In this document: positions 1 through 7,598 of the stretch, piece by piece
Layout of the letters: every line of letters begins with the position of its first letter
How positions within the stretch are numbered: position 1 is the stretch's first letter
Source: Chryseobacterium indologenes
GTDB lineage: Bacteria > Bacteroidota > Bacteroidia > Flavobacteriales > Weeksellaceae
DNA length: 64,000 bases
Direction: 5' to 3'
Assembly: GCA_001013295.1 (NCBI GenBank)
Contig: LAZY01000099.1
Span: 1 to 64,000 of the forward strand
Notes under the pieces: model-generated
What the model was told of the DNA's origin: nothing
What the model saw: only the letters and a program-made list of their open reading frames with translations
Database searches by the model: none
Program-made: the position numbers and the translations under genes

Positions 1-18
1 TTAATTATCAAAATTAAA

Positions 19-732
19 ATGAAAGAAAATACAGGAATTTCGTTACGTATTCAGAAGATGCTTGATTATTTGGGACTTAATGCTCCAGAATTTGCCAAGA
101 AATTGGATTACAACAGGCCACAGACGATTTACGACATAACAAACGGTAAGGCTAAGCCTAGCTTTGACTTTTTTCACAGGTTAGATAATTCAGAATATTC
201 TGACACGTTTGAGTATAGCTGGATTATTAGTGGAAAAGGAGAAATGCTGAAACAGACTCCTCTCATTATTCCTATAAATGGTACAAGAAAAACCAAAGAT
301 GGTATTATTGAGAACCAGGAAGTTCCGTTATATGATTTCTCTGCGGCGGCAGGCCTTCAGGAATTGTTTGACAGTGGTACACCACATAAAACCCTGCAAA
401 CCATTAAGATTCCAAACCTTCCCAAATGTGATGGAGCCATTAATGTTACCGGAGACAGTATGTACCCGCTTTTAAAGTCTGGAGATATTATTCTATATAA
501 GCAGATTACCATTGCTGACATATTCTTCGGCGAAATGTATTTATTAAGTATTCGTACAGCGGGACTGGAAGAATATGTAACAGTAAAATATGTACAAAAA
601 TCAGATCTCGGAGATGATTATGTAAAACTGGTAAGTCAGAACCAGCATCATCAATCAAAAGACTTTAAAATTGGTGAGATTTCTGCCATTGCTTTAGTGA
701 AAGCAAGTGTTCGATTCAATACAATGTTCTAA
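19..732 (+). CDS. XRE-family repressor-like regulator with S24 peptidase domain
   Basis: This is a LexA/CI-like regulator: a DNA-binding helix-turn-helix fused to a self-cleaving S24 peptidase domain, a type often used by prophages and stress circuits. Residues about 5-75 form the HTH, with a YNRPQTIYDI recognition-helix-like stretch. The S24 half has VTGDSMYPLLKSGD at about 144-156, with the nucleophile candidate Ser147, and a candidate general-base Lys190 in VTVKYV. An Ala-Gly pair at 111-112 (SAAAGLQE) fits the family's self-cleavage site. The length of 237 aa is typical. No phage genes flank it within the window. What it represses cannot be read here because the upstream side is cut off by the window edge. 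Confidence 0.85.
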   Translation: MKENTGISLRIQKMLDYLGLNAPEFAKKLDYNRPQTIYDITNGKAKPSFDFFHRLDNSEYSDTFEYSWIISGKGEMLKQTPLIIPINGTRKTKDGIIENQEVPLYDFSAAAGLQELFDSGTPHKTLQTIKIPNLPKCDGAINVTGDSMYPLLKSGDIILYKQITIADIFFGEMYLLSIRTAGLEEYVTVKYVQKSDLGDDYVKLVSQNQHHQSKDFKIGEISAIALVKASVRFNTMF

Positions 733-733
733 T

Positions 734-750
734 TTGCTGGCCACCAGCAA
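734..750 (+). terminator. Hairpin after the S24 regulator gene
   Basis: TTGCTGG and CCAGCAA form a perfect 7-bp stem around a 3-nt loop, starting 2 nt after the stop codon. There is no T-run after it, so it may be a weak terminator or an mRNA 3' end-protecting hairpin. Confidence 0.4.
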
Positions 751-771
751 CATGACCTATAAAGCTGATGT

Positions 772-841
772 CCCTATATATACTTGAATAATTCAAAACA
801 GTACTTTTTTTGCTGTTTTTTGCCCCCTATATATACTCGAA
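772..841. repeat. 17-bp direct repeat pair
   Basis: CCCTATATATACTTGAA at 772-788 recurs as CCCTATATATACTCGAA at 825-841 with one mismatch, 36 bp apart. A 6-bp inverted repeat (AACCCG 840-845, CGGGTT 857-862) follows directly. The function is unknown. Confidence 0.6.
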
Positions 842-863
842 CCCGACTTAAAAAACCGGGTTT

Positions 864-899
864 TGCGACCCCAACTGCGACCCCAACTGCGACCCCAAA
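864..899. repeat. Tandem 12-bp repeat, three copies
   Basis: TGCGACCCCAAC is repeated three times head to tail, the last copy ending in AA rather than AAC. The unit is much more GC-rich than its surroundings. Confidence 0.8.
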
Positions 900-1050
900 G
901 CAAAAACAGTGATTTTTTAGAGTAAGTGAAGAAAATACAGAAACTTCGTTACTTTTTCCGGAGATCGGGTTTTTATAAACCTTGTTAATCTATCTTAAAT
1001 GCTTTACTGCAAGCTTTTTAAAAGGAATAGTAATTTTGTATATTTAAACC

Positions 1051-1074
1051 ATAAAAAAGCCCCCAAAAGGGGCT
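1051..1074 (-). terminator. Terminator-like hairpin, minus strand
   Basis: AGCCCC (1058-1063) pairs with GGGGCT (1069-1074). On the minus strand the stem is followed by a run of six T. It lies 360 bp beyond the LuxR gene's stop codon, so it may end that transcript or belong to a lost gene. Confidence 0.5.
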
Positions 1075-1435
1075 GTATCATCACGAAAATCTTTTTTCAA
1101 TAGTAATAAAATGGTAGCAAATGGTAATTTTTCGGCGTTTCGTTTTTTTTATTATGTAAGGCTCAAACTATTTAAAAACCTTTTATTGATCAGCTTTTCA
1201 GGCTTTTTTTATTCACTAATTAATTTTGCCATTTCGTTTTAAGGGGAGTAACTCAAAATATAGAAAATATAATGTCCAGTTATATTCATATGAATTGCAA
1301 CCGTTTATTCAGAGTAGAGCAGAGAAAACAGGAGTATATTTTATATGATTTTCTAACCCGATTTTATAAAAAAGAGCGATATAAAAAAGTCTGAATAATG
1401 TGGTAATTGTCTGATTTATTGATGAATATTAGGCC

Positions 1436-2200
1436 TTAAATCAATTTGTTGTTTGTAGCATAGGCAATGGCTTCTGTAATACTGCTTACTTCTAATTTGT
1501 CAAATAATTTTCTTCTGTGAAATTTTACCGTATCCGGAGAGACAAATATGGCTTCTGCGATGTCATTAATAGTAAAACCTCTCGCACAAAGTTGTAGGAT
1601 TTCCTGCTCCCTTTTAGACAGAACAGCTTTTTTCTCCGTTTCCCAGACATCTCTGTCGAGTCTGTAATGATAGACTTTATTTTCTCCGCTCTTGTATATT
1701 TTTATATTTCCTGCTTCTCTTTCTGAAGAAATGGAAATGATGCATATGGCTTTCCATATTTTTCCATCCTTATTCAAAAATAAAGGGGTTAGCTTCTGAT
1801 TCACCAGTATTTTTTTATCCTCTTTATTGGTGATATGGAAGTCATAGGAAATCGTATAATCAAGTCTGTTTTCTAAAGAAATTCTTTCATAAAACTCAAA
1901 CCCGATAGAGTTGATTTTTAGTAAAAGCTCCAGGTCTGCTTTCGGGACATATTTAAAATAGAAAATATAGCCCATCTCTAATACTTGTTCCGGAGTATTA
2001 CCGCAGAGAAATAAAGGGTTGTCCGAAACATATTCAAACCCTTGCTTCATATAATCAATCACATAAATACTGGTATAGGTAGCTCTTGCAAAAGCTTTAA
2101 TAGATTCCAGGTAACTGAATTGTTGCTCTTTTTCCTCTTCCGTTACCCTATCAATAGTATTTCTATGATTAAAAAAGGAATTCGTTTCATTCGTGTCCAT
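1436..2200 (-). CDS. PAS-like LuxR-family transcriptional regulator
   Basis: This is a transcription factor with a C-terminal LuxR/GerE helix-turn-helix at about residues 190-254 (LSKREQEILQLCARGFT, then VSPDTVKFHRRKLFDKL). The N-terminal 180 residues resemble the PAS-type sensor domains common in Bacteroidota LuxR proteins, not the acyl-homoserine-lactone-binding domain of classical LuxR. The gene is divergent from the acyltransferase that opens the NHLM operon. The shared region contains 16-bp palindromes of a kind a dimeric GerE-domain protein could bind. I infer that it is the local activator of the island; its ligand is unknown. A TACATTTG element on the minus strand fits a promoter 13 nt before the start codon. 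Confidence 0.85.
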   Translation of the reverse strand: MDTNETNSFFNHRNTIDRVTEEEKEQQFSYLESIKAFARATYTSIYVIDYMKQGFEYVSDNPLFLCGNTPEQVLEMGYIFYFKYVPKADLELLLKINSIGFEFYERISLENRLDYTISYDFHITNKEDKKILVNQKLTPLFLNKDGKIWKAICIISISSEREAGNIKIYKSGENKVYHYRLDRDVWETEKKAVLSKREQEILQLCARGFTINDIAEAIFVSPDTVKFHRRKLFDKLEVSSITEAIAYATNNKLI

Positions 2201-2216
2201 TTTTATCAGTTTTATA

Positions 2217-2224
2217 CAAATGTA
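2217..2224 (-). promoter_or_regulatory. -7 element for the LuxR gene
   Basis: TACATTTG on the minus strand matches the Bacteroidota TAnnTTTG element and predicts a 5' end about 13 nt before the start codon. A convincing -33 element is not visible. Confidence 0.5.
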
Positions 2225-2344
2225 AAATAAAATTGCTTAAAATGATTCTTTTTGCTGTAAAAAACATGTCGTTTTTGTGCGAAAATGTTTAAAAAATCAA
2301 ATATTTCAAACAAATCCGGTAATTTTTTTGAGAAAATTAAATGG

Positions 2345-2360
2345 CTACACTTTTGTGTGG
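2345..2360. promoter_or_regulatory. Candidate operator site 1 (CTACAC-TTTT-GTGTGG)
   Basis: This is a 6-4-6 palindrome with one mismatch, preceded by ATGG. The same ten bases (ATGGCTACAC) occur at the ThiF promoter 12 kb away. Its centre is 38 bp from that of site 2, so the two could be bound on nearby faces of the helix. Confidence 0.6.
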
Positions 2361-2382
2361 TTATTCATGACTTTGTGAAATA

Positions 2383-2398
2383 CTACAATTTGGTGTAG
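2383..2398 (+). promoter_or_regulatory. Candidate operator site 2 (CTACAA-TTTG-GTGTAG)
   Basis: This palindrome has the same 6-4-6 layout as site 1. Its centre (2390.5) is exactly 34 bp upstream of the centre of the TAGATTTG -7 element, that is near -41 from the predicted transcription start. This is the position class-II activators of the LuxR type use. The same distance is found at the ThiF promoter. Confidence 0.65.
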
Positions 2399-2420
2399 TG
2401 GAATTGACATTTATGCCAAG

Positions 2421-2428
2421 TAGATTTG
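2421..2428 (+). promoter_or_regulatory. -7 element of the NHLM operon promoter
   Basis: TAGATTTG matches TAnnTTTG. No -33 TTG lies at the usual 19-21 bp spacing, as expected for a promoter that depends on an activator. The predicted RNA start near 2432 lies downstream of a possible GTG start at 2398, which favours translation from the ATG at 2446. Confidence 0.6.
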
Positions 2429-2445
2429 TTAAAAACATAACCACC

Positions 2446-3048
2446 ATGAGAATCACACAAAGTTATTTAGACCAACTGGAGTTGGAGCAGCTGACAGAGC
2501 TGGCCAAATTTGTAGTAGAAGAAAACTTCAGCCATCATTCTGAGAATAGCATCCCCGAAGTAGAGTTTCAACATGATGTAAATGAGATATATAACGAAGA
2601 GCTGAGCTATTTCAGGAATTCTGAAATTTTTATGGTAAAAGATTCGGCTGGAAATATTCAAGGCTCTATACGCATCATTAAATGGGACTATAAAACAAAA
2701 CTTCCCATTCAAAAACTTTTTAACATCAATCCTCTGGATATTGGCCGCTCACAGAACGTATCCTCAATATGGCATATTGGAAGATTTGCAACCAATAAAA
2801 CCAACCAGGACCGCACATTGTTTAAAAAACTAATGATCTGTGCTCTTACTCCTATTTGTAAAGATGAAAATAGTGTTGCCTTTGCAGAATGTGACAGTAA
2901 ACTTTTAAGAGTCATGAATATGATGGGGATAAAAGCAGAGGTAATAGGTGATTCTATTAATTATTTAGGCTCAGAAACAATTCCGGTATCCATGAACTAT
3001 GAAGGACTCAGAGGTTTTTATGACGCTAACAGATATTTAGTAAGCTAA
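2446..3048 (+). CDS. LuxI/FeeM-like acyltransferase (GNAT fold)
   Basis: This is an acyltransferase-like protein that resembles the autoinducer-synthase/N-acyl amino acid synthase branch of the GNAT fold. Features are an acidic N-terminal third, the strand FMVKDSAGNIQGSIRII, the block IWHIGRFAT (compare the W-E-x-S-R-F-A-V motif of LuxI proteins), and a C-terminal MGIKAEVIGDSINYLGS followed by IPVSMN, as in LuxI/FeeM C-termini. Such enzymes move an acyl chain from acyl-ACP or acyl-CoA to an amine. Known relatives either make signals or, in selidamide-type clusters with NHLP precursors, attach fatty acids to peptide side chains. The open frame extends to a GTG at 2398, but that lies upstream of the predicted RNA start, so ATG 2446 (200 aa) is chosen. 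It is the first gene of the NHLM operon. The substrate is unproven. Confidence 0.7.
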   Translation: MRITQSYLDQLELEQLTELAKFVVEENFSHHSENSIPEVEFQHDVNEIYNEELSYFRNSEIFMVKDSAGNIQGSIRIIKWDYKTKLPIQKLFNINPLDIGRSQNVSSIWHIGRFATNKTNQDRTLFKKLMICALTPICKDENSVAFAECDSKLLRVMNMMGIKAEVIGDSINYLGSETIPVSMNYEGLRGFYDANRYLVS

Positions 3049-3097
3049 TATTCCCAACCATAATCATTTAAAAAACAACCTAACCAATCCCACTAAG

Positions 3098-3745
3098 ATG
3101 AATACAGCAAGAAATATAGACTGGAGCTCTCCAGACATTTTGGAGCAGATCATTCAAAACATCAAACATCCATTAGAGAATATCATCTCCGTAAGCAAGA
3201 GTACAACATTGCATCATAAAGAAAAGAAAGATGAGATTATATTTTCCAGCAGCAAAGAAATCAGTGATATTATTGAAGAAATAATGCTGAAAACAAAATC
3301 TAAAGCATTGAATTTAACGTTTCGCAGCCGCCCGGAAATTTTTGAAATATACGAGTCCAACGAAAATGTACGAGAGTTGTGTGCTAATGAAATAAACCCC
3401 CAGAAGATTGCAAAGATTGATCAGGATTGGCTGATTAATCTAGAAAAAGAAATTTATGGCTCACTTAATCAGAATGAGCTCAGCCTTTATGAGCTTTCCT
3501 ATAAAATGGCAGTCAGCGAAAGACAGCTGCACAGAAAAGTAGGCAGTCTGGTTTATCTGACTCCCAACAAATATATAAGAATATTGAGGCTACATAAGGC
3601 AAAGCAGATGATAGACAATTATATACAGAAGTCTATTTCACAGATCGCTTATGCAGTAGGTTATAATGATGTGCACTATTTCTCAAGATTATTCGCAGAT
3701 CAATATAATATTAGCCCAAAAGAACTTATCAACTCTTTGGAATAA
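3098..3745 (+). CDS. AraC-family regulator with kinase-remnant-like N-terminus
   Basis: This is a transcription factor with a C-terminal AraC double helix-turn-helix at about residues 118-214 (LSLYELSYKMAVSERQLHRK; SISQIAYAVGYNDVHYFSRLF). The architecture resembles the tail of Bacteroidota hybrid histidine kinases that end in AraC domains. The N-terminal segment (IIQNIKHPLENIISVSKST, then KEISDIIEEIML) looks like a histidine-kinase dimerisation helix pair, with H-P-L where kinases have H-E-x-R-T-P-L. No receiver or ATPase domain is present. It is the second gene of the NHLM operon, 49 nt after the acyltransferase and 18 nt before the precursor gene, suggesting local control of peptide production. 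The signal is unknown. Confidence 0.75.
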   Translation: MNTARNIDWSSPDILEQIIQNIKHPLENIISVSKSTTLHHKEKKDEIIFSSSKEISDIIEEIMLKTKSKALNLTFRSRPEIFEIYESNENVRELCANEINPQKIAKIDQDWLINLEKEIYGSLNQNELSLYELSYKMAVSERQLHRKVGSLVYLTPNKYIRILRLHKAKQMIDNYIQKSISQIAYAVGYNDVHYFSRLFADQYNISPKELINSLE

Positions 3746-3763
3746 TAGACATAAAATAAAAAT

Positions 3764-4102
3764 ATGAACTTAACAGAAGAACAAAAAAAAGGGCAGGAAG
3801 TATTCTTTAGAATTATCTCTGAAGCATGGGAAAATGAAGATTTTAAACAGGATCTGCTTAAAAACCCGGAAAAAGCTTTAGAAAAATTCTTTGGAAAAAA
3901 GCCCCCTATTGACAAAAAGATCAGGGTTACTGATCAGTCTGACCCGGAATATCTGTATATCAACATTCCTGTAAAACCACAGAAAGAGAATAAAGAGGCA
4001 GATGCACAATCAGATGAGGCTACCGGAAAAAATGGTAAAAGCGGTCAGACTATGACAGATTATAAAGGAATATATAATTCCTTACAAAGTGTAAATAAAT
4101 AA
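3764..4102 (+). CDS. NHLP-type leader/precursor peptide
   Basis: This 112-aa protein resembles the nitrile-hydratase-alpha-like leader family used by RiPP precursors exported by NHLM systems. The segment FFRIISEAWENEDFKQDLL then NPEKALEKFFG (about 11-41) is the family's helix block (x-x-A-W-x-D-x-x-F-K-x-x-L-L-x-x-P-x-x-A-L). After it comes a strand-rich part (KIRVTDQSDPEYLYINIPV), then a polar tail of about 40 residues ending SLQSVNK. The tail has no cysteine, so thioether-type crosslinks are unlikely, and there is no clear GG or GA processing site before it; the nearest is KNGKSGQ. Context (C39 peptidase-ABC, HlyD, TolC) supports export. The mature product and its cut site cannot be assigned. 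Confidence 0.75.
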   Translation: MNLTEEQKKGQEVFFRIISEAWENEDFKQDLLKNPEKALEKFFGKKPPIDKKIRVTDQSDPEYLYINIPVKPQKENKEADAQSDEATGKNGKSGQTMTDYKGIYNSLQSVNK

Positions 4103-4132
4103 TACGTCAGGTATCGCAGTTTTTTTGGCGTA
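4103..4132 (+). terminator. Weak hairpin downstream of the precursor gene
   Basis: TACGTCA (4103-4109) can pair with TGGCGTA (4126-4132) including one G-U pair, with a T-run inside the loop. A partial stop or processing hairpin after a precursor gene is common, because it lets the peptide be made in excess of the exporter. The fold is weak, so this is tentative. Confidence 0.3.
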
Positions 4133-4187
4133 ATCATCAACGAAAAACAAAATATTTTAGCATAACCTTATTAAAAGAATCTATATT

Positions 4188-4709
4188 ATGAAAAGAGTAC
4201 TTTTTTTCTTAGGTCAATTAAATGACAGAGATGTAGAATGGATGATCCATAACGGAAATAAACTGGAATTGCCGGTAGGATATACCCTTATCAACAAAGG
4301 CGAGTCTGTAGACAGCTTATTTATCGTTCTATCGGGTCAGTTATCTGTATTTTCAGATAGTAGCAACAGAGACAGCATTGCTAAACTTGAAGCAGGAGAG
4401 ATTGTAGGAGAGATGTCTTTCCTGGAATCAAGACCACCGTCTGTTTCTGTAGTGGTAACAGGGCCATCGGTTGTTTACCAGATTTCCCGTGATACCATAA
4501 GCACAAGAATGGCAGAAAATCCGGAATTCAGATCAAATTTCTATTACGCTTTAGCCTTATTCCTTTCCAACAGGTTGAGAAAAACAACCGATCAGTTAGG
4601 ATACGGTAATCCGGAAGAGGAAGATCTTATAGACACAAATGTTCTGGATGGTGTTGCTCAGGCAGGATCTCGTTTTGGGCAGATACTGCACAGATTTTCA
4701 GAAGTTTAA
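4188..4709 (+). CDS. Cyclic-nucleotide-binding-domain protein without HTH
   Basis: This single-domain protein has the cyclic-nucleotide-binding fold of the CRP family: LPVGYTLINKGESVDSLFIVLSGQLSV (about residues 26-52), then IAKLEAGEIVGEMSFLESRPPSVSV with the phosphate-binding-cassette shape (G-E-x-S-F-L, R-P-P). Helices follow, but no helix-turn-helix. At 173 aa it is shorter than CRP regulators, so it is unlikely to bind DNA. Stand-alone domains of this kind recur in NHLM loci, and the second ABC protein of this operon carries a similar fold at its N-terminus. I infer a sensing or coupling role in the export machinery; the ligand is unknown. Confidence 0.75.
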   Translation: MKRVLFFLGQLNDRDVEWMIHNGNKLELPVGYTLINKGESVDSLFIVLSGQLSVFSDSSNRDSIAKLEAGEIVGEMSFLESRPPSVSVVVTGPSVVYQISRDTISTRMAENPEFRSNFYYALALFLSNRLRKTTDQLGYGNPEEEDLIDTNVLDGVAQAGSRFGQILHRFSEV

Positions 4710-4733
4710 TTTAAAATTAATTCATCTCTAAAA

Positions 4734-6308
4734 ATGAGGTTTTATAAATTTATCTGCGTACTGTTTACGGGAATTGGAGTCACTAGTTTTTATGGACAAT
4801 CAAAAATAAGCTGTGATCTGGTAGGAATTTCAAACATCGCATTTGAGAAAAATCCTACCATAAAAAGAAGCGCTTATTCTATAAAAAGTGCAGAAGCTGA
4901 TTTTCAGATTCAAAGAAGTGTCTTTGATGTCAATTTATTCTCAGAACTAGCTGTAAAAACCAATCGGTATACGCTTTTTGCTGAAGACCCGAGAAACCAG
5001 TTCATGGATAAAGTTTTAAAAACCAATACCCTGGATTTTTCCGCAGGATTGCGAAAAAGATTGCGAACAGGGCAGATAACAGATATAAGTTTAAAATATG
5101 GTTTTAATAATAATAACTTTCCTTATGACAGCTTTAATCAATATGTTGGGGCTTTCTGGGGGAACCATGTAAGCTCTGTCAATCTTTCATTGACACAGCC
5201 TTTATTAAGAGGGAGAGGAAAAGATGTAACGACGATATCAGAAAGAATCTCTCAACTTTATATAGAAAATTCCAGAAGTAGTAATGAGTTTACCAACTCA
5301 AACACTATTCTGCAGATCGGGCAGGCATATTGGAACTATTACCTGGCCTATAAAAGCCTTGAAATTTATAAACAAAACGAAGGCCGGGTAAGAAATGTTT
5401 TGGATGTGACCAAAGAACTCATCAAAGCAGATAAAAAACCGGCCGGAGATTTGGCTCAGGTGAATGCAGATTTAGCCAATCAGGAAAAGTTTACGGCGTT
5501 GGCCGAACAGAACCTGTATGAGGCAAGGATCAATTTGGGAAGAGCAATAGGATTAAGCAATGAAGAGAGCTTGCAATTGGATCTTCCTGCCAATGACTTT
5601 CCTACCATTCCCGAATCAGAATACAGATCTGGTCTTGACAAAATGGCCTTTATCAGAATAGCAAAAGAAAAAAGAAGTGATTTGAAAGCCGTTGGAAAGA
5701 TTTCCGATGCTTTGGAAATGCAGTACAGGCTGGCAGAAAACAATACAAAACCTCAGTTGGACCTTACGGGGTTTGTTTTCTATGGAAGCGCTATTGCAGG
5801 AAATGGAATTGACAAAACCTTTTCATCATTTACCAATAATGAAGGAAGAAATCTTGGTGCCGGGGCTAAACTTACCTTTACCTTCCCTGTCAACAACAAT
5901 TTAGCAAAGGGAAATTACGCCAAAGATCTGGCTTCTCTGAATGATCAGAAAATCTCAAACGAAAATCTTCAGCGAAATATAGAGCTGAATATAAGCAATG
6001 CCATCAATAAACTGGATAACAGTGTGATTGTTCTGGAAAGAGCAAAAGAAGCATTGGATTCTTATAAAGATGCCTTTAACAATGAACAGATAAAACTTCA
6101 GTCAGGGCTCACAACAATCCTGAATGTGATTTTATTCCAGGAAAGACTTACTTCCTCAGAACTCGAATATCTGCAGGCGTACCAACAGTTTGCCAATGCA
6201 ATTATCAGTCTGAGACATGAAACAGGAACACTAATCTCTCAGGGAGAGAAAGGATTTACCCTCAATCAGAATGTATTTTATACCATTCCAAACATCGCTA
6301 ATTATTAA
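4734..6308 (+). CDS. TolC-family outer-membrane channel
   Basis: This is the outer-membrane exit duct of the export machine. The N-terminal MRFYKFICVLFTGIGVTSFY is a signal peptide. The 524-aa body has the two long alpha-helical repeats typical of outer-membrane efflux proteins, with the repeated pattern of LLRGRGKDV (mature start of the first barrel region) and alternating heptad-like helices (for example ELNISNAINKLDNSVIVLER). The gene sits 24 nt after the cyclic-nucleotide-binding gene and 11 nt before the HlyD gene, so the periplasmic bridge and both ABC subunits are made from the same transcript. It is complete. Confidence 0.88.
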   Translation: MRFYKFICVLFTGIGVTSFYGQSKISCDLVGISNIAFEKNPTIKRSAYSIKSAEADFQIQRSVFDVNLFSELAVKTNRYTLFAEDPRNQFMDKVLKTNTLDFSAGLRKRLRTGQITDISLKYGFNNNNFPYDSFNQYVGAFWGNHVSSVNLSLTQPLLRGRGKDVTTISERISQLYIENSRSSNEFTNSNTILQIGQAYWNYYLAYKSLEIYKQNEGRVRNVLDVTKELIKADKKPAGDLAQVNADLANQEKFTALAEQNLYEARINLGRAIGLSNEESLQLDLPANDFPTIPESEYRSGLDKMAFIRIAKEKRSDLKAVGKISDALEMQYRLAENNTKPQLDLTGFVFYGSAIAGNGIDKTFSSFTNNEGRNLGAGAKLTFTFPVNNNLAKGNYAKDLASLNDQKISNENLQRNIELNISNAINKLDNSVIVLERAKEALDSYKDAFNNEQIKLQSGLTTILNVILFQERLTSSELEYLQAYQQFANAIISLRHETGTLISQGEKGFTLNQNVFYTIPNIANY

Positions 6309-6319
6309 ATACAAAAATT

Positions 6320-7582
6320 ATGTCAGCAGGTTTTTTTAGAAAGTCAGCATTAGAAAAACTTTCTACTCCGGAAAAATTAGATCAGTTAATAAAAGTTACG
6401 GGACCAAAGGCATGGATTGCCCTTTTTACTGTCTTCATCGCATTGGGAACAGGAATCTGCTGGGCTGTATTTGGAACTGTAAAAACGAAACTTAACGCAA
6501 TAGGAGTTGTACTTGGCGGAGAGGTTCATGAGGTGGTTGCGACCTCTCAGGGACAACTTATCAAGCTGCATATTGCTATTGGAGATAAAGTAAAAAAAGG
6601 AGATGTTATTGCTACCATTCAGCAGCCGGAACTCTATCAGCAGATAGAAGATGCGAAAGCAGTACTGTCTGACAGGAAATTTGAAATGGGAAAACTAATG
6701 GCTTACGGAAGTCAGGGGAACCAGTTGGAAGGAAAGCTGATCGACCAAAACAGAGTCAGCATCCAGGGAGAAATAGAATCGGAAAAGAAAAAGCTGGCGT
6801 TTCTTTACAATCAATTGGAGTCTGAAAACAACCTGCTTAGTAAAGGTCTTATTATAAAATCACAGGTGGCAGGAACAAAACAGCAGATAGATGCTTCAAA
6901 AAATACGATTGAGAGATTGAAAGGACAAATGGTACAGGCCTCCAGCCAGCAGCATAATCTGGGCTTTGATCTGCAGCAGAAGATTACCTTACAGAATCAG
7001 CGTATTTCTGAAGCAGAAAGAAATCTTCAGTTCCTTTCAGAAAGATATGAAACACAAAACAAAATAAAAAGTCCGTATGACGGAGAAGTGGTAGAAGTTC
7101 TTACCGATGCCGGAGTGGTAGTGGGAGCTGGAACACCATTATTCAAACTAAAAAATATAGGGACAGAAAAGCTTGCAGGACTTAAAGGAGTTCTATATAT
7201 CCCGTCTCAGGATGGTAAAAAAATAAAGAAGGGAATGGAAGCTTTTGTGGTGCCTTCTACAGTACAGCCTCAGGAATTCGGGTTTATAGAAGGAAAAGTT
7301 ACCTATGTTTCTGACTTCCCGATTACCCAGCAAGGGATGATGACTTCTGTGAAAAATGATCAGCTGGCGAAAGGTTTACTGGCTTCAGGACCTTTGTTTG
7401 AAGTTCATGTAGAATTTGAAAAAGATCCCAAGTCTTACAGTGGTTATAAATGGACCTCTGCCAAAGGACCGAATGTTTCTATAAAAGAAGGAACTTCCTG
7501 CAGCGGTAAAATTACGATCAATCAGGAACCTCCTGCTACGATTGTAGTTCCGGCATTTAAAAAATTCTTTGACTTATACTAA
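6320..7582 (+). CDS. HlyD-type membrane-fusion protein of the NHLM system
   Basis: This is the periplasmic adaptor linking the inner-membrane ABC transporter to TolC. It has a cytoplasmic N-terminus, one transmembrane helix at about residues 33-55 (AWIALFTVFIALGTGICWAV), and a biotinyl-lipoyl-like half motif (GQLIKLHIAIGDKVKKGDVI). A long coiled-coil hairpin (about 105-235) is followed by the second lipoyl half (IKSPYDGEVVEVLTDAGVVV) and C-terminal beta domains. The length of 420 aa fits the NHLM secretion-protein family. It ends 16 nt before the peptidase-ABC gene. Confidence 0.88.
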   Translation: MSAGFFRKSALEKLSTPEKLDQLIKVTGPKAWIALFTVFIALGTGICWAVFGTVKTKLNAIGVVLGGEVHEVVATSQGQLIKLHIAIGDKVKKGDVIATIQQPELYQQIEDAKAVLSDRKFEMGKLMAYGSQGNQLEGKLIDQNRVSIQGEIESEKKKLAFLYNQLESENNLLSKGLIIKSQVAGTKQQIDASKNTIERLKGQMVQASSQQHNLGFDLQQKITLQNQRISEAERNLQFLSERYETQNKIKSPYDGEVVEVLTDAGVVVGAGTPLFKLKNIGTEKLAGLKGVLYIPSQDGKKIKKGMEAFVVPSTVQPQEFGFIEGKVTYVSDFPITQQGMMTSVKNDQLAKGLLASGPLFEVHVEFEKDPKSYSGYKWTSAKGPNVSIKEGTSCSGKITINQEPPATIVVPAFKKFFDLY

Positions 7583-7598
7583 TAACCGGATTTGAGAG

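Larger units (their letters stand above)
733..1435. other. 700-bp non-coding region with short repeats
   Basis: No credible gene is seen between the S24 regulator and the LuxR gene. The region contains a hairpin just after the S24 stop codon, a near-perfect 17-bp direct repeat, a tandem 12-bp repeat and a terminator-like hairpin, each listed separately. The rest (about 1075-1435) is AT-rich without recognisable homology. Such short repeats can mark the remnant or junction of an integrated element, but no integrase fragment was recognised. Confidence 0.6.

Noticed and set aside
19..732. Prophage
   Set aside because: An S24 repressor alone is not enough; no integrase, structural or lysis genes occur in the window.
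864..899. CRISPR-like array
   Set aside because: The 12-bp units are directly adjacent with no spacers and only three copies; no cas genes are present.
2398..2445. Upstream GTG (2398) and ATG (2413) starts for the acyltransferase
   Set aside because: The GTG overlaps the last base of the operator palindrome, and both codons lie upstream of the predicted RNA start near 2432; the ATG at 2446 gives a leader length like the other genes of the window.
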